Origin: Cryptomeria japonica | Taxonomy: Eukaryota; Streptophyta; Pinopsida; Cupressales; Cupressaceae | Direction of reading: 5' to 3' | Assembly (NCBI RefSeq): GCF_030272615.1 | Contig: NC_081410.1 | Coordinates: 121,708,640-121,772,639, forward strand | Length of the DNA: 64,000 nt | Shown here: piece by piece, positions 47,655-59,232 of the stretch | How positions within the stretch are numbered: position 1 is the stretch's first letter | Layout: the number at the start of each line of letters is the position of its first letter | The notes under the pieces: model-generated | What the model was told of the DNA's origin: nothing | The model's input: the letters and a program-made list of their open reading frames with translations, nothing else | The model's database searches: none | Translations under genes and position numbers: made by a program

Positions 47655-48345
47655 GATATCCACTACATAGAACGATGAGCTATCAAAGGACAAGCAATTG
47701 CAGATCAACTGGTGGAAGGACCACTACCTAGAAAACAATCTATGGAGATCAAATTTCTAGACAGAGACATTCTTGCTATCTCTACAACACAATGGACCTT
47801 ATACTTTGATGGATCCTATACTCAACATGGCTCAGGGACTGGCATTCTGTTCATCACTCTTGAAGGGCACACCATACCAAGATCATATAGGCTTATGTTC
47901 CATGCACAAATAACATTGCTGAATATGAGGCATTGGTTATAGGCATCAAAATGGTCGTAGAATGTAGAATCACAGAATTAAAAGTCTACGAAGATTCACA
48001 ACTAGTCATCAATCAAATCAACAATGACTATTAGACAAAGGATGACAAGCTGCTGCCATATAAGCGAATGGTGGATGATTTCAAACAATATTTTGTACGC
48101 ATCACCTTCGAGCAAATACCAAGGTTGGGCAACAGAGCAGCCGATGCAATGGCTACTATCACTTCACTACTGCAAATTCCAGAGCAACAGAATTGTTACG
48201 AGTTTCTGGTAGAGCAAATGTTCTCCCCAGCCTATGACCATTCTGAATCCCATGTTATCTATGCCTTGATAGGTTCGGACTCTCCATTATATGGACTGAT
48301 ATACAACTATCTTAATAACAATATCCTACCCATTGACCTATCCTG
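47655..48345 (+). pseudogene. RNase H end and archaeal-type RNase H (aRNH) of G
   Basis: R-A-I-K-G-Q-A-I-A-D-Q-L ends the first RNase H. The second begins W-T-L-Y-F-D-G-S-Y-T-Q-H-G-S-G (about 47,790), then E-D-S-Q-L-V-I-N-Q-I, and R-A-A-D-A-M-A near 48,135. A second RNase H of this type, between pol RNase H and integrase, is the mark of the Tat lineage. A frameshift near 47,905 and a stop at 48,032 break it. Confidence 0.88.
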
Positions 48346-48379
48346 AAATAAAAAATGCAACTTTATCCGGCAAGCCGCC

Positions 48380-49258
48380 CGTTATACTCTCACTGCTGAT
48401 ACTTTGTACCGTCAAGATCTAGATGGTAGTCATCTTCATTGCCTTGATCATAATGAATCTAACTCCACTTTACAAGAGCTTCATGAAGGTATCCATGGCA
48501 CACATACAAGTGGTCCTACTCTTGCTAAAAAGATTCTAAGAATGGGATTACTAGCCGACAATGGAAAAAGACTCTTATCACTTTGCAAAGAAGTGTCCTA
48601 AATGCCAAATCCATGGCAATCTTATACATGCACCAACATAGGAATTGCAGCCATTCACAACATTCTGGCCCTTTTGCCAGTGGGGACTAGATTTAGTCGG
48701 CAAAATTCATCCTTCATCTTCAAATAGTCACAAGTTCATTATAACTGCATCATAATACTTTACCAAGTGGATTGAAGCGGTCCCCATGACCACAGTAATA
48801 GGGAAATAAATAGCCTCTTTCATCCTTAATTATCTAATTTGTAGAAATGGCATTCCAAGTTCCATCATCACAGATAATGGACAACCTTTCAAGAACCAAG
48901 ATGTACGAGAAGTATGTGAAAAATTCAAAATCCAACATCATTTTTCTACACCTTACTACCCACAGGGGAATGGTGAAGCAAAAGCATCCAACAAGACAAT
49001 ATTGAAAATCCTAAAGAAAACAGTGAATGATGCAGGCAAAGATTGGCATGTACAACTCAATCTAGTACTTTGGGCACTAGCATCTGTACACCTACGGGAG
49101 CTACACCATATTCATTGGTATATGGATCAAAGGCAATTTTACCCCTGGAGGTAGAAATTCCATCACAGGCGATCATTTGTACTGTGTCAATACTTGTCTC
49201 GAGACGTGATTCACAACATATCACTGAAGACATGATTCCACATCACACATACAAATAG
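48380..49258 (+). pseudogene. Integrase of G, C-terminus lost
   Basis: The N-terminal region L-H-E-G-I-H-G-T-H-T-S-G-P-T-L-A and K-K-C-P-K-C-Q is followed by the core: W-G-L-D-L-V-G-K-I-H (D1), I-I-T-D-N-G-Q-P-F-K (D2, about 48,867) and Y-Y-P-Q-G-N-G-E-A (E, about 48,980), so the D-D-E triad is readable. Then T-P-T-G-A-T-P-Y-S-L-V-Y-G-S and L-P-L-E-V-E-I-P-S. After 49,170 homology to G' stops; the C-terminal part seen in G' (K-V-G-D-L-I-L-K, L-G-P-F-V) is absent, so a deletion is likely. Several frameshifts and stops. Confidence 0.85.
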
Positions 49259-49905
49259 TTTAATCTTGTCTGTTTATACGCAATCCGCACTCAGGTCGTT
49301 TTGGTTCAATTATACCTTGACACTTGTGCTATCTTGCAAAATGAAAAATCATGTAATTTTTCTCAGGTCATTATGGTTCAATTATACCATTATGCTTGTA
49401 TAAATTTTCAACATATCCCAAAACAAATCAATGCTCAATGATGATACGTACAAAGAAAGCAAATAACATGTGGCTATACAGGGATGACGAATGTAGACCG
49501 AGGATGCTCAAAATCAAATAGTTGCATATCATTTTACAATTAGTTGCATATCATTATCATACATCTCATTTTCAAGATACATCTCACACCATATCATTAT
49601 CATACATCTCATTTTCAAGATACATCTCACAACATGTCATTATCATACATCTCATTTTCAAGATACATCTCACAACATCATACATTATCACATCATATTT
49701 ATCCCATATCAAAACCCATGCATCTATCTAAGCATTGCATCGTCATAAAAACAACAAAATCATATAGAAAGCATAAACCATAACACATCACATAAGGATC
49801 AAAGAAAATGACGTCATATATGTCTCAAAAATGATCAATGTACAAAATATGTCATGTCTGTGCCAATACAACAAAATTATCAAAATACAATAGAGACAAC
49901 GTCTC
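49259..49905 (+). other. G spacer between integrase and antisense PMD gene
   Basis: No gene. It holds two GGTTCAATTATACC words (about 49,297 and 49,373) and three 43-bp units of TCATTATCATACATCTCATT at 49,551, 49,594 and 49,637, both matching reverse-complement features at 21,390-21,930 in G'. Confidence 0.7.
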
Positions 49906-51076
49906 TCAGGTATGAATATCTCCTGAAGGAGACGGTATCACTGCAGATGTCCCAACACCTGGATCTCTAATTGGATCCTGTCTAGGAGGCCCTTTCACGC
50001 CTCTGCTCTCTGTCCTCGACCCAGTCTCTCGAGATCGACTGGATCTCGACGTGATAAAACTCTGCACTCGACACTCCCTAGGCACCACATCCCCATAGTG
50101 TCTCCGGTAGTACTCCGCCTCCTTGGCTCTCAAAGCTAGCTCTCAAGGTGTCTCTCATTGGGCCACCTATTGTCGCTCTTTGAAAAATCATTGCGAGCTC
50201 CTCTGCTCGACCTCGATGCTCTATCTCAGTATCACGCTTTGTGATCAGTTGAATAATCTGACGTTGATGCACCAACAACTGTGTCTGCAACTGCTGCATT
50301 GACAACTACAATGATCTAATCTGTGCATCCTCCACATGTGTCGAAATCCACATCTACAATGGTACATGTGAAGGGGTACCCCTAGTCCCTCTACCTATCC
50401 TCGGTACAGGTGGAGGTAAAACATTTGACCTCCTCCTCTGGGCCGGTTGTCTGAAATCATCATGCCCTCCCACTACCGCTATCACCTCTCCAACCCTACC
50501 CTCACCCCCAGCTCTGATAGCCAAACGTCCTCTCCCTCTATCCACCACAGCCTGCTGCACCACTCTCTCCACTCATATCCCTCTATCACCACTATCTCCA
50601 CCCCTATCTCCTCTCCTCCCCTTATCCAATCTACCTCTATCCCATCGCCGACCTCAGCCACCTCCTCCACCATCTTTGCCATCACCTCCTCCTCCATCAC
50701 CTCCTCCCTCATCCACCTCCTCACCAGCCTCTCCCCATCTCCCTAACCTCTTAGGCTGATCATCCTCCTCATCATCAAAAGTGGGAATCATCTCTGCTGG
50801 ATCAGATATCCTTGCCACTGCATGCACTGCAAACTTATCAGTCATCCCTGCATCCACTATCTCAGCGGCATAGTCCCATATCTGACCAGCTAAGTGGAAG
50901 GACTCCTCAATTTCCACTGCGCTATCAATTGTAGGTCCCCACTCTGGAATGCCCTGTCTATGTCAAGCATAAAAACATGCTCCTTATGGAATCCCCTACT
51001 GTCGACCATACTATCTCAACATTTAGCTATGCAAAAACCTCTCAATAACAAAAGGCGTCTGCCCTATCAAATACCT

Positions 51077-51080
<4 letters not shown>

Positions 51081-51132
<52 letters not shown>
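51081..51132. repeat. (AT)n microsatellite inside PMD exon 2
   Basis: About 26 AT units interrupt the reading M-P-[Y/N]...x-R-Y-L-I-G-Q-T-P-F. The intact equivalent in G' (19,900-19,920) has only GTATATATG, so the run grew from this short seed. Confidence 0.95.
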
Positions 51133-51135
<3 letters not shown>

Positions 51136-51984
51136 GCATTTCCATCCCGTCCTCTACCCATACCTCACAACCTGTATATGGTCACCAAATGACTATATCA
51201 ATATCATCCAAAACTCTCGTCCAGTGCTCTAGTTTTCCGAGCTTATGCTGGACAACTATCCCTCGATATCTGTATACGTAGGCACAACCAACATGCCTAT
51301 CTCTGTTCGCCAGTGGCCTTGCTGTAGGAATATGCTCCCATGCCCATACCTGTAGCAACGTAACCCAAGCTGATAGACTACCATAACCCAAATACACCAC
51401 CTGATGCAAATCCCTGTAGAAGTGGGCCATCATAGCTGACCCCCATGCAAATCGGTGAGCCTATGTCACCATGTCCTCAAGAATCAATCCCCATCCCACT
51501 ACCAGTCCCTTTGACCTACAGTTAGGACATAAGAAACCACCTATGAAACCTGCCAGCACTGATGGTAGAGGAGCATAATCCAAATCTAATAACTCCTTCC
51601 AGGGGATCTCATACCTACAAACAGTATCATCCTGTAGAATTGTCACCAAATGAAAGGTGTTCGTATCACTGTGCCACCTCTTAGCCAATGTTGTCAATAA
51701 ACCTCAGTTCACGATAAACCGAGGCATCTCTAACAACGAGGACATGCCACACCTCTCAATAATATCCCTATCAGCCTGTGTCAATTGTGGTATCAATGAT
51801 CACGTTCTTGGAAATCGCTCACGCAACTGAACCACTCCAAGGCACTCCTGTCGAAAAGAAAAACAAGTCCAATATCAGTTTCCTCATCAAAAACATAGAT
51901 ATCAAAATCAAATTCATATCAAAACTTGAAAAATTTAAAATCTAATCAAGTTCCACATCATATCAATCCATTTTCCATATCAAA

Positions 51985-52170
51985 TCATATGAACTTGTAA
52001 CACAACTCAAGTTTCACAATCATATTAACTTGTAAAGCAACTCAAGTTTCACATCAAATCAACTTGTAACACAACTCAAGTTTCACAATCATATCAACTT
52101 GTAACACAACTCAAATTCCACAATCAATACAGCTTGTAAAACAACTCAAACTTCACATATATATCAACTT
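51985..52170. repeat. AACTTGTAACACAACTCAAG minisatellite
   Basis: Five imperfect units of 30-36 bp, each with AACTTGTAA[AC][AG]CAACTCAA followed by TTTCACA. Confidence 0.85.
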
Positions 52171-52424
52171 GAAACAATGCAAATCAAATCAAGTTCATAT
52201 CAAACACATCCATATCAAACACCACATCATATCAAATCAGCATCAAATCTATATGAACTTGAAAAATTGCAAATCACATCAAGTTCTATTAGAACTCATA
52301 TTGGACAACTTATCAAAACAATGATAGCAGACATGCAGACCAACAATTTACACCTATCCCGACTAAGCTGGCATCACCCTACCAATTTTTTTCATCCACA
52401 AATCACACTTTACCAAAAATTTTC

Positions 52425-52870
52425 CCTATGCGCTAAACAATCTTGTCTATGCGCTAAACTGCTTACTATGTGCTAGCCTGTCCTCGCAAAGTGCTACCCA
52501 ATCCACCCTATACGCTAGCCAACACCTATGCGCTACCCCTTTTTTCCAAAGTGCAACCTAACCTACCCAAAGCGCTAAACTACCCTATGTGCTATTTTTA
52601 TCCTGCTCTTGCGCTACAAATCTAACCCTATGCGCTACCTAGGCCTACCCATGCGACCCCCTATAAACCCTATGTGCTAGGTATCTCCTATGCGCTACCC
52701 ATTTTTCCCTCTGCGCTATGCTATGATCCCAATGCGCTAACCTAATCCTAAGCACTTTCCTAACCTGTAGATGCGCTACCCTAATCTTTTCAGATGCTAT
52801 CCTATTTTCTTCAACCCTATGCGCTACGAAACCTATCGTATGCGCTACACTTTGACCCCAACGTGCTAAA
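52425..52870 (-). repeat. TAGCGCATAGGG motif array in antisense intron
   Basis: About 20 copies of CCTATGCGCTA (minus strand TAGCGCATAGG), 15-35 bp apart. The minus-strand frame at 52,645-53,046 with repeated V-A-H-R is a translation of this array read into exon 1, not a separate gene. Confidence 0.85.
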
Positions 52871-53438
52871 CCGACAAATCTGCATGACATTTTTGAAAAC
52901 ATGATAAAAAATGACAAAATAAAAAATCCAAAAGGGGTCAAAAAGGTTGACTTACCAATGGTCCATATGCGATGGGCCTTCGATTCTTCCGTACGCGCTT
53001 GAATCGATGAGAAGCATAAGGAACCGACATGTTGACGTTTCTCCAAGTGTCACTTTCTCTAAAGTCAACAAGCACAAATAAGACAAAAAAAAAATCACTT
53101 TTTCCCTTTTATAGGGTAAATCAAAATTAGGGTTATATGGAGGAATGCATAAATTTCTCGTGGTGTCTCATACAACCCTACCAAACATCATTATCGGGAG
53201 ATGAATCAACTAGCTGCGTTCAACATAGACAAAAGTTTACAACATAGTGAAATTTATCAAAATTATCCAAATCAAATCAAATGTTCAAAATTTTTTATTC
53301 ATCTCCCGAGGGGGCATTATTAACATCGTTTATCAAATCTGGGGCACGACATGAACATCTCGACATAAAAATTGATCATAACTAAATCATGGCAACACAT
53401 CATTTTCTTTGAATCAACATGTGCACACACGCCACTTC

Positions 53439-53452
53439 AAAGAGGGGCAAAA
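53439..53452 (+). other. Polypurine tract of G
   Basis: AAGAGGGGCAAAA directly before TGTAGATG of the 3' LTR. Confidence 0.9.
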
Positions 53453-54923
53453 TGTAGATGTATAAATTGACCATATTCCTAAATGAATATTTAATGTTCA
53501 TTCCCCTATTTAGTTAAATTTAATTTAATTAAATCACCCACATTATTCTATTTAATTAAATAAATTATTCAATTTATTTAGTTAAATTCACTTAAGCCCT
53601 TTATATACATTTAATTGAATAAATCATTTTATTTAATTAAATCCCTTCTTCTTACTTTTTAATTAAATTTACATTTAATTAATAGTTTACCCCAAATTGA
53701 ATAAATCTAATTTATTTAATTTCCCAACTTGCAACCAAATTGAAATAAAGCAATTCATTTTAATTATTTCTATTTTCCATCACCCACTTGCATTTTCCTA
53801 CATCTCCCACTTGCATCCTAAACCCTATTCCTAATTTCTTCTAGAATCCATCGAATCCTAATCAATTAACCCAAACCCATCCATTATCCCTTTTCTCTAA
53901 ATTTGAGGAGGTCACTTCTCAAATTTGGAGTAAAGTCTTCAAAAGGCATTAAAGCCTTTATCCATTCAACAAGCTAACTTGTTGAATACCCCCAAATTTA
54001 GAAGGACTCTTACAAATTTGTCCCCAAAGTCTTCAAACCATTAATGGTTAACTAACCCTTAGTGGCATAGCTAGAGACTTTTTGACTAACTTAACCTCCA
54101 TCTAACCTAGGGGTCTCATCAAGCATTCATTGCTTTGACCATGGTTATCCCTTTAACCTTTGCACAAGAGTTTACCCCTTGGATAAAAGCTTTATCCATT
54201 GGATAACCCTAACCTAACCTTAACCCTTACCTCCTATGGTAACCATAAGGTCTTCTCAAGCATTTAATGCTTCTTTCATCTCCTCTCAACTAATCTTATG
54301 TTGACAACTATCACGATTTCATTGGTGAAAATTGTAAACATGGATTGATAACTTTCAATCCTGACCCTTGATTAACTCCTTCAATCTTGACCATCCATTG
54401 CCCTATTTTCACTATAAATAGAGCTCTCATTCCTCCATTTTAAAGATCCATGCAAGCTTTTAGTATCTCATGTATGCTCAAATTTATCAATACATCTAGC
54501 TTCTCTTTGTAATAGGAATTAATCTAATAAGCATTTTAGACTATTTCCTTTATCATTAGCTTAAATCATAAACTAGTATATCATGTGAGGACAATATTGC
54601 TACTAATCTTGTCATCTTATAATCTAGTTTATGTCATTTGTAGAATCATGCATAGATAGGATGCATTTCATAATTAAATCAATCATAAGCATCCCTCGTT
54701 CTTGCATTCGTCATCCCTAAGCCACTTTGCTCAGTGATCTGAGAGCAAAGGCATTGGCTTGAGGGACATTGTGAGATAGAGAACCATGGAACCAACCTTG
54801 GGAAGTTGAGTCATTCTTCATGACTCCATAACTTTCATCAAGAAGTCCCGTGGGTGTGTGAACAAGCCTCTTTGAGACCACATTTTCGCATTTTAAGTTT
54901 CATTGACCTGCTTTTCCCGCACA
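53453..54923 (+). repeat. 3' LTR of G
   Basis: TGTAGATG... to ...TTCCCGCACA, 1,471 bp, very similar to the 5' LTR. TATA box at 54,413-54,420. Confidence 0.95.
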
Positions 54924-54928
54924 TAGGA

Positions 54929-55160
54929 GTGTCTTTCCATTGTCGGCCAGTAATATCCCATTCTCAGAAGTTTCTTGGTGAGAGTAGGACCACTTGAATG
55001 CGTACCACAAATACCTTCGTGAAGCTCATGTAAGGCGGAGTCAGATTCGTTACGATCGAGGCATCAAAGAAGAGTACCATCTAGACCTCAACGGTAAAGT
55101 GTGTCAGCGGTTAAGGTATATCAGGCACCTTGTCGGATGAAGCTTCATTTTTGGTTGCGA
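54929..55160 (-). pseudogene. Integrase N-terminal part of G'
   Basis: Minus strand shows the stretch E-N-G-I-L-L-A-D-N-G-K and preceding A-S-R-R-Y-L-W-Y-A-F region, matching 48,410-48,580 in G. It is the other half of the integrase at 22,800-23,697, split by insertion of G. Confidence 0.75.
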
Positions 55161-55166
55161 GATAGG

Positions 55167-55805
55167 TCAGGAGGGAGAGTTGATTTTTAGATAATCATAG
55201 ATCTTCCCATATAGATATGAATCCGAACCGGTTAGGGCATAGATGACTTGGGATGCAGAATTGTCATAGGCTAGGAAAAAAAATTGCTCCACCAGGAATT
55301 CGTAACGATTTTGTTTATCTAGAATTTGTAGAAGTGAGGTGATAGTGGCCATTGCATCGGTAGCTCTGTTGTCCAATCTTGGAATTTTCTCAAAGGTGAC
55401 GTGCACAAAGTACTTTTTGATATCATCCACTATTCTTTTGTAAGGCATTAGTTTATCATCTTTTGTCTAATAGTCATCATTGATCTGGTTAATAATTAAT
55501 TGAGAATACCCATAGATTCTTAATTATATGATTCTCCATTTTACAGCCACCTTGATTCCTATTACTAGGGCTTCATATTCAACAATGTTGTTGGTGCATG
55601 GAAACATCGGTTTGTAAGTTCTTGGAATTGTGTTCCCCTCTGGAGTGATGAACAGGATGTCGGCACCCGATCCATGTTGTGTATAGGATCCATCAAAGTA
55701 TAGGGTCCATTTCTTGGGTGTGATAGTGAGCACATCCATATCTAGAAATTCTACCTGTAATGGGTGTTGTTCTGGCAGTGGTGCTTCTGCCAGTTGATCT
55801 GCAAT
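55167..55805 (-). pseudogene. Archaeal-type RNase H of G'
   Basis: W-T-L-Y-F-D-G-S-Y-T-Q-H-G-S-G-A-D, then C-T-N-N-I-V-E-Y-E-A-L-V-I-G, and R-A-T-D-A-M-A-T-I-T. It keeps the Y-E-A-L-V-I-G block that is frameshifted in G. Stops near 55,470 and 55,510 break it. Confidence 0.85.
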
Positions 55806-55819
55806 TGCTTGTCCTTTGA

Positions 55820-56340
55820 TAGCTCATCGTTCTATGTATTTAATGCCAAACTCACTTAGGATCATGACCCACTTAGCTAATCTTCTTGTGAGAGTGGCCT
55901 TGCTGAGTAGATACTTGAGAGGATCATTTTTTGCCACCAGCTTGATTGTGTGGGCTAGCATATAGTGGTGGAACTTTTTTGAAGGAAACACCACTGCTAA
56001 GAAAGTCTTTTTGATGAATGAATAATTGAGTTCATATCCGTTCAAAGTCCCGTTGATGTAATAGATATCCCTTTCTTTGTCTATTGGATCTTCTTGTGCT
56101 AGCAGTGCTCCCAATGATACTTCTTTTGTTGATATATAGAGAATGAGTGGCTTTCCCACTATTGGCGGTACCAAAACTGGTGGATTCATTAGATATTGTT
56201 TGACCTGGTGGAATGATTATGCACATTTTTGTTCCCATTTGAAAGGTACATTCTTATGAAGCAGATGATCGAATGGAAGACATTTATCTGCTAACTAAGT
56301 GATGAATCATTTGATGGATTGTAGTGTGCCTTGCAAAGAT
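55820..56340 (-). pseudogene. RNase H of G'
   Basis: P-P-V-L-V-P-P-I-V-G-K-P-L-I-L-Y-I-S-T-K-E, Y-E-L-N-Y-S-F-I-K-K-T, L-A-K-W-V-M-I-L-S-E-F-G-I-K-Y-I-E-R. This uninterrupted version shows what the G sequence at the C and D insertion points looked like before insertion. Upstream frames are shifted. Confidence 0.87.
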
Positions 56341-57040
56341 CATAGCTGGATAATATTTTTTAGGAGGTGGCATCTCCATGATAGCCTGAACCTTTGTTGG
56401 ATCTATTTTGATGCCCTTTTTTGATAGAATGTAGCCCAACAGTTTGCCGGATGTGACCCCGAAGACACACTTATTAGGGTTTAATTTGACATTAAATTAC
56501 TCCAATCATTGAAAGATTTTATCTAGGATGCCTACGTGTTCTTTGGCAAAAGATTTAGTGAGCAAATCATCCACATAATCCTCCATAAAAGTATGCATCA
56601 TGTCGTGGAAGATTGTTGTCATGGCTCTTTGATAAGTTGCACTGATATTTTTCAAGCCAAAAGGCATGACATTCCAGCAATACGTTCCCCAAGGATAGGT
56701 GAATGCAGTTTTATCTTGATCCTTTGGGGCTATCTTGATTAGCCAGAGAAGGCATCCATGAGAGATAACATTGTTTGACCTGTTGTTAGATCAATAATAG
56801 TGTCGATGCTTGGTAAAGGAAAGTCATCCTTTGGACATGCCTTGTTTAGATCCCTGAAGTCTGTACAAATCCTTATGCTTTTATTTGGTTTGGAAACTGG
56901 TACAATATTTGAGATCCATTCAGCATAATCTATAGGTTGGATGAATCTGACATTTAATAACTTTTTTAGTTCTGCTTTGACCAATAATGCCACATGTGGA
57001 TTCATCTTCCTTAATTTCTACTTGATAGGTTTAGCTCAAG
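56341..57040 (-). pseudogene. Reverse transcriptase of G'
   Basis: L-K-K-L-L-N-V-R-F-I-Q-P, W-I-S-N-I-V-P-V-S-K-P, T-D-F-R-D-L-N-K-A-C-P-K-D, then a small deletion after D-A-F-S-G, then V-M-P-F-G-L-K-N and Y-V-D-D-L-L (about 56,575). The Y-V-D-D site is kept; the frame is broken. Confidence 0.88.
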
Positions 57041-57837
57041 GAGAAATGGATAAGTGATGCCTGATTAGATTTTGATCTACCCCTAGCATGTTAGCATAAG
57101 ACCAAGCAAAATTGACTTGCTTCTCCTTGAAGAATCTGATAAAATCAGGTTGTTCTTTTTATGTGAGTGATTATGCTAGATGTATGGTTTTGACTGCTAC
57201 TTCAGTGCTGATATTTATTGATTGAGTTGGCTCAATAAAGATTGGTGATCTCTCCTGTTAATGTTTAGGAAGAGTGTCAAGTCTCCCATCTTTAGGTTCC
57301 TCAAAAAGGTTTTCACCTTCAAATGTGTCTTTTTTTTTTTTTTCCTGATCTAATACTGCCATTAACTAGTTTTCACCATTAGATCCATTGTTTATTTTAT
57401 TTTTGTGACTGAGAGACTTGACACTCCCCTAATTGCAGATATCGTTATGTTGTTCACTGGTGGAGCATGTTTCTAGGTTGGCTGAGCATAAGTGTTGCAC
57501 AATGGATTCATCGTTTGGGAGTATTAGTATATCATGATGTTCGGTTTCTTCCCAGTTTATGAGATCGAGATATATAAGAATTAAGGAGTCATTTGGTGGG
57601 TTAAGATCAGCTGTTGTAAGTGTCATGATGGAGTCATTATTATAGTCATTTGGGATATTGGTGAGGTCTATGATATTTTTGAGGTCTTCGATGGTATTCT
57701 CTTTGATATTGCCTTGTTCGTATTGTCGATGCTCGTTCTCACTAGCCTCATAGATATGTTTCTGTCCAAATTCAAACGGTCGAGATCTTGAGCCTTGTTC
57801 CTCATGGGAAATGGGTGTGTATGTGTCGATTGTATCT
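57041..57837 (-). pseudogene. Pro-RT linker of G'
   Basis: Charged linker (for example G-Q-K-H-I-Y-E-A-S-E-N-E and N-D-S-I-M-T-L-T-T-A-D-L) matching 31,700-32,200 in G. A poly-T run of 18 lies at about 57,331. It is cut at 57,837 by copia F. Confidence 0.7.
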
Positions 57838-59180
57838 TGTAAGGAAAGTACAATGCAGAAAAAATGCTTCCCTAATGTCAATTTGCAGGGGAAACAAGAC
57901 TAGTGTGTTTTAAAACTTTATAGAATACTAAGATTAGCATATTAAAAATAGAGACAATGTCAGAATTCAAACACACAGAGAGATAAACACCATGAATTTA
58001 CGTGGGAAAGTCTTTTGGGAAAAAACCCACCACCGACAACAAGAGAAATTTATTCTCAGCAAAGAATCTTTATAATAAAGTCTGTTATCACAACACATAT
58101 GTTCACTCTAATCACTTCGGCTACACACCACAGTATACAACTTATCATCAGAACAATAACCTTGTTCGAGTTTACTCTTGGATTCATATAGATTTTCATG
58201 TCGACCATTCAACTGTCAGTTTGCACCAATCGATTAGACATCTAACTGTCTGTGTCGATCTACATTTGTGAGAAAACAATTATCCCAAATGCATCCATGA
58301 ATTGAACTGGTTCATATTCAAATGCACCGGCCTAGATGAGTCAACTCCGTCGGGTATCAGCATAACTTCAAAACTACATCTCTGATGGCCGATGACAGAC
58401 CCGATCGCTGAAGGTGATTCCATCAGGTCATCGGCAAGACAAACTATCATCTATCCCAATCGTTCGATCTCTCTTTCTATGCTCTGCCAAGTGGCACCCT
58501 CTGATTTGATACAGGGTCTCTGCCCTACCACCTCAACATGACCTTATTAACCGCTCAGAATGAAGCTCTCCTTTGTCATGCCCTAGCTTGGTCACCAAGT
58601 TGCATAGGATAAACCTTGTGCATCTTGCCATAGCGGTATAGCGATGACCATTTGATCATCCCGGACTTGCTCACCTGTTAAACTGTCTAAGTTTCTCCTT
58701 TTGTTGGGCCCCACCATGGTCTCCAAGTTGCATGAAATAACATACTTGCATCTTTCCATAGCGGTAAAGTCATGACCATTGGATCTGGATCTAAAATGCA
58801 TGCCTTTTATCCTTTCATCCATTCGATAACCGATGCTACCCCGATGAGCAAAAAATGACTTTGTTGGGTATCGACATAACATGGAACAAGTCTACCTGAT
58901 AGCCGATAGTGCTCCGATGACCCAAGGAGGATTCATCGGGTATCACCATAGCACCGAACAAGTCTATTTGATAGCTGATAACACTCTTGATGATAGAAGA
59001 TGAATTCGTTGGGTCATCGGGCTGACTTAAAACCTGTTACTCTGAGCTCCGATTTGTTGAGTTCATCGACAAAAGTTATACCGATAGAGTTCACAGATTT
59101 CCTTCACACTGTTTCATCATCCAGAGTTAGCCCGATCAGTATGAACAAGGGTCAAGTGAATTAGAGGCACATTTCCAACA
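57838..59180 (-). repeat. 3' LTR of F
   Basis: 1,343 bp. Contains TTTACGTGGGAAAGTCTTTTGGG, the copia motif also seen in C, D and E. Inside, a ~128-bp unit (CCAAGTTGCAT..CCATAGCGGTA..GATGACCATT) is repeated at 58,595 and 58,723, and shorter CCGATG/CATCGGGT words recur from 58,330 to 59,010. Confidence 0.93.
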
Positions 59181-59232
59181 AAATCGCACTTGACGAGGAA
59201 TTCACTAGATTGCTTGAGCACTTTTCCAAACA

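Larger units (their letters stand above)
51848..52955 (-). other. Intron of the G antisense PMD gene (1.1 kb)
   Basis: GTAAGT donor at 52,955-52,950 and CAG acceptor at 51,850-51,848. It contains an AACTTGTAACACAACTCAAG minisatellite (about 34-bp units, 51,985-52,170) and the TAGCGCAT array (52,425-52,870). The alternative view, that it is plain spacer, is weakened by the identical exon 1 length and phase in G'. Confidence 0.7.
49906..53030 (-). pseudogene. Antisense plant mobile domain (PMD) gene of G, two exons
   Basis: Exon 1 is 52,956-53,030: 25 codons, M-S-V-P-Y-A-S-H-R-F-K-R-V-R-K-N-R-R-P-I, fully open, ending at a GTAAGT donor. Exon 2 starts at 51,847 after TTCTTTTCGACAG, phase 0, with E-C-L-G-V-V-Q-L-R-E-R-F, and ends G-D-I-H-T-stop at 49,906. 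PMD motifs: A-D-R-D-I-I-E-R-C-G, R-W-H-S-D-T-N-T-F-H-L, S-K-G-L-V-V-G-W-G-L-I-L-E-D, H-K-L-G-K-L-E-H-W. About 36 codons, including G-E-M-S-V-T-P-E-D-Y-Y, are missing relative to G'. An expanded (AT)n and several stops break it. The tail is acidic, then Gly-rich. It runs opposite to gag-pol, so the intron survives reverse transcription of the sense RNA. Function unknown. Confidence 0.85.
23705..54923 (+). mobile_element. Ty3/gypsy element G (Tat type), nested in G'
   Basis: Two similar LTRs (23,705-25,176 and 53,453-54,923) in direct orientation bound a region with leader, gag, protease, G-patch, RT, RNase H, archaeal-type RNase H and integrase on the plus strand, an antisense PMD gene, and a polypurine tract at 53,439-53,452. 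The 31.2-kb span includes the C and D insertions (33,473-47,654); without them G is about 17 kb. TAGGA occurs at 23,698-23,702 and 54,924-54,928, consistent with a target-site duplication, although two extra bases (CT) separate the left copy from the LTR. Two RNase H domains and a long antisense-gene region before the 3' LTR fit the Tat/Ogre/Retand branch. Confidence 0.92.
8896..57837 (-). mobile_element. Outer Ty3/gypsy element G' (Tat type), multiply interrupted
   Basis: An old gypsy element on the minus strand. From its 3' end leftmost: 3' LTR 8,896-10,384, polypurine tract, antisense PMD gene region 10,816-21,057, integrase 3' part 22,800-23,697, then element G inserted within the integrase, then integrase 5' part, archaeal-type RNase H, RNase H, RT and linker at 54,929-57,837. 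Copia element F interrupts it at 57,838; gag, leader and 5' LTR must lie beyond the window. The joining of both halves is supported because 23,640-23,702 and 54,924-55,000 are adjacent pieces of one integrase region (compare 48,510-48,640 in G), and TAGGA is repeated at the two junctions. All frames are broken. Confidence 0.88.

Noticed and set aside
50354-50746. Pro/Ser/Thr-rich plus-strand frame and overlapping minus frames
   Set aside because: Reverse-strand or shifted readings of the PMD Gly-rich tail.
52645-53046. 133-codon V-A-H-R repeat protein on the minus strand
   Set aside because: It reads through the donor site and the motif array; the conserved part is only exon 1.
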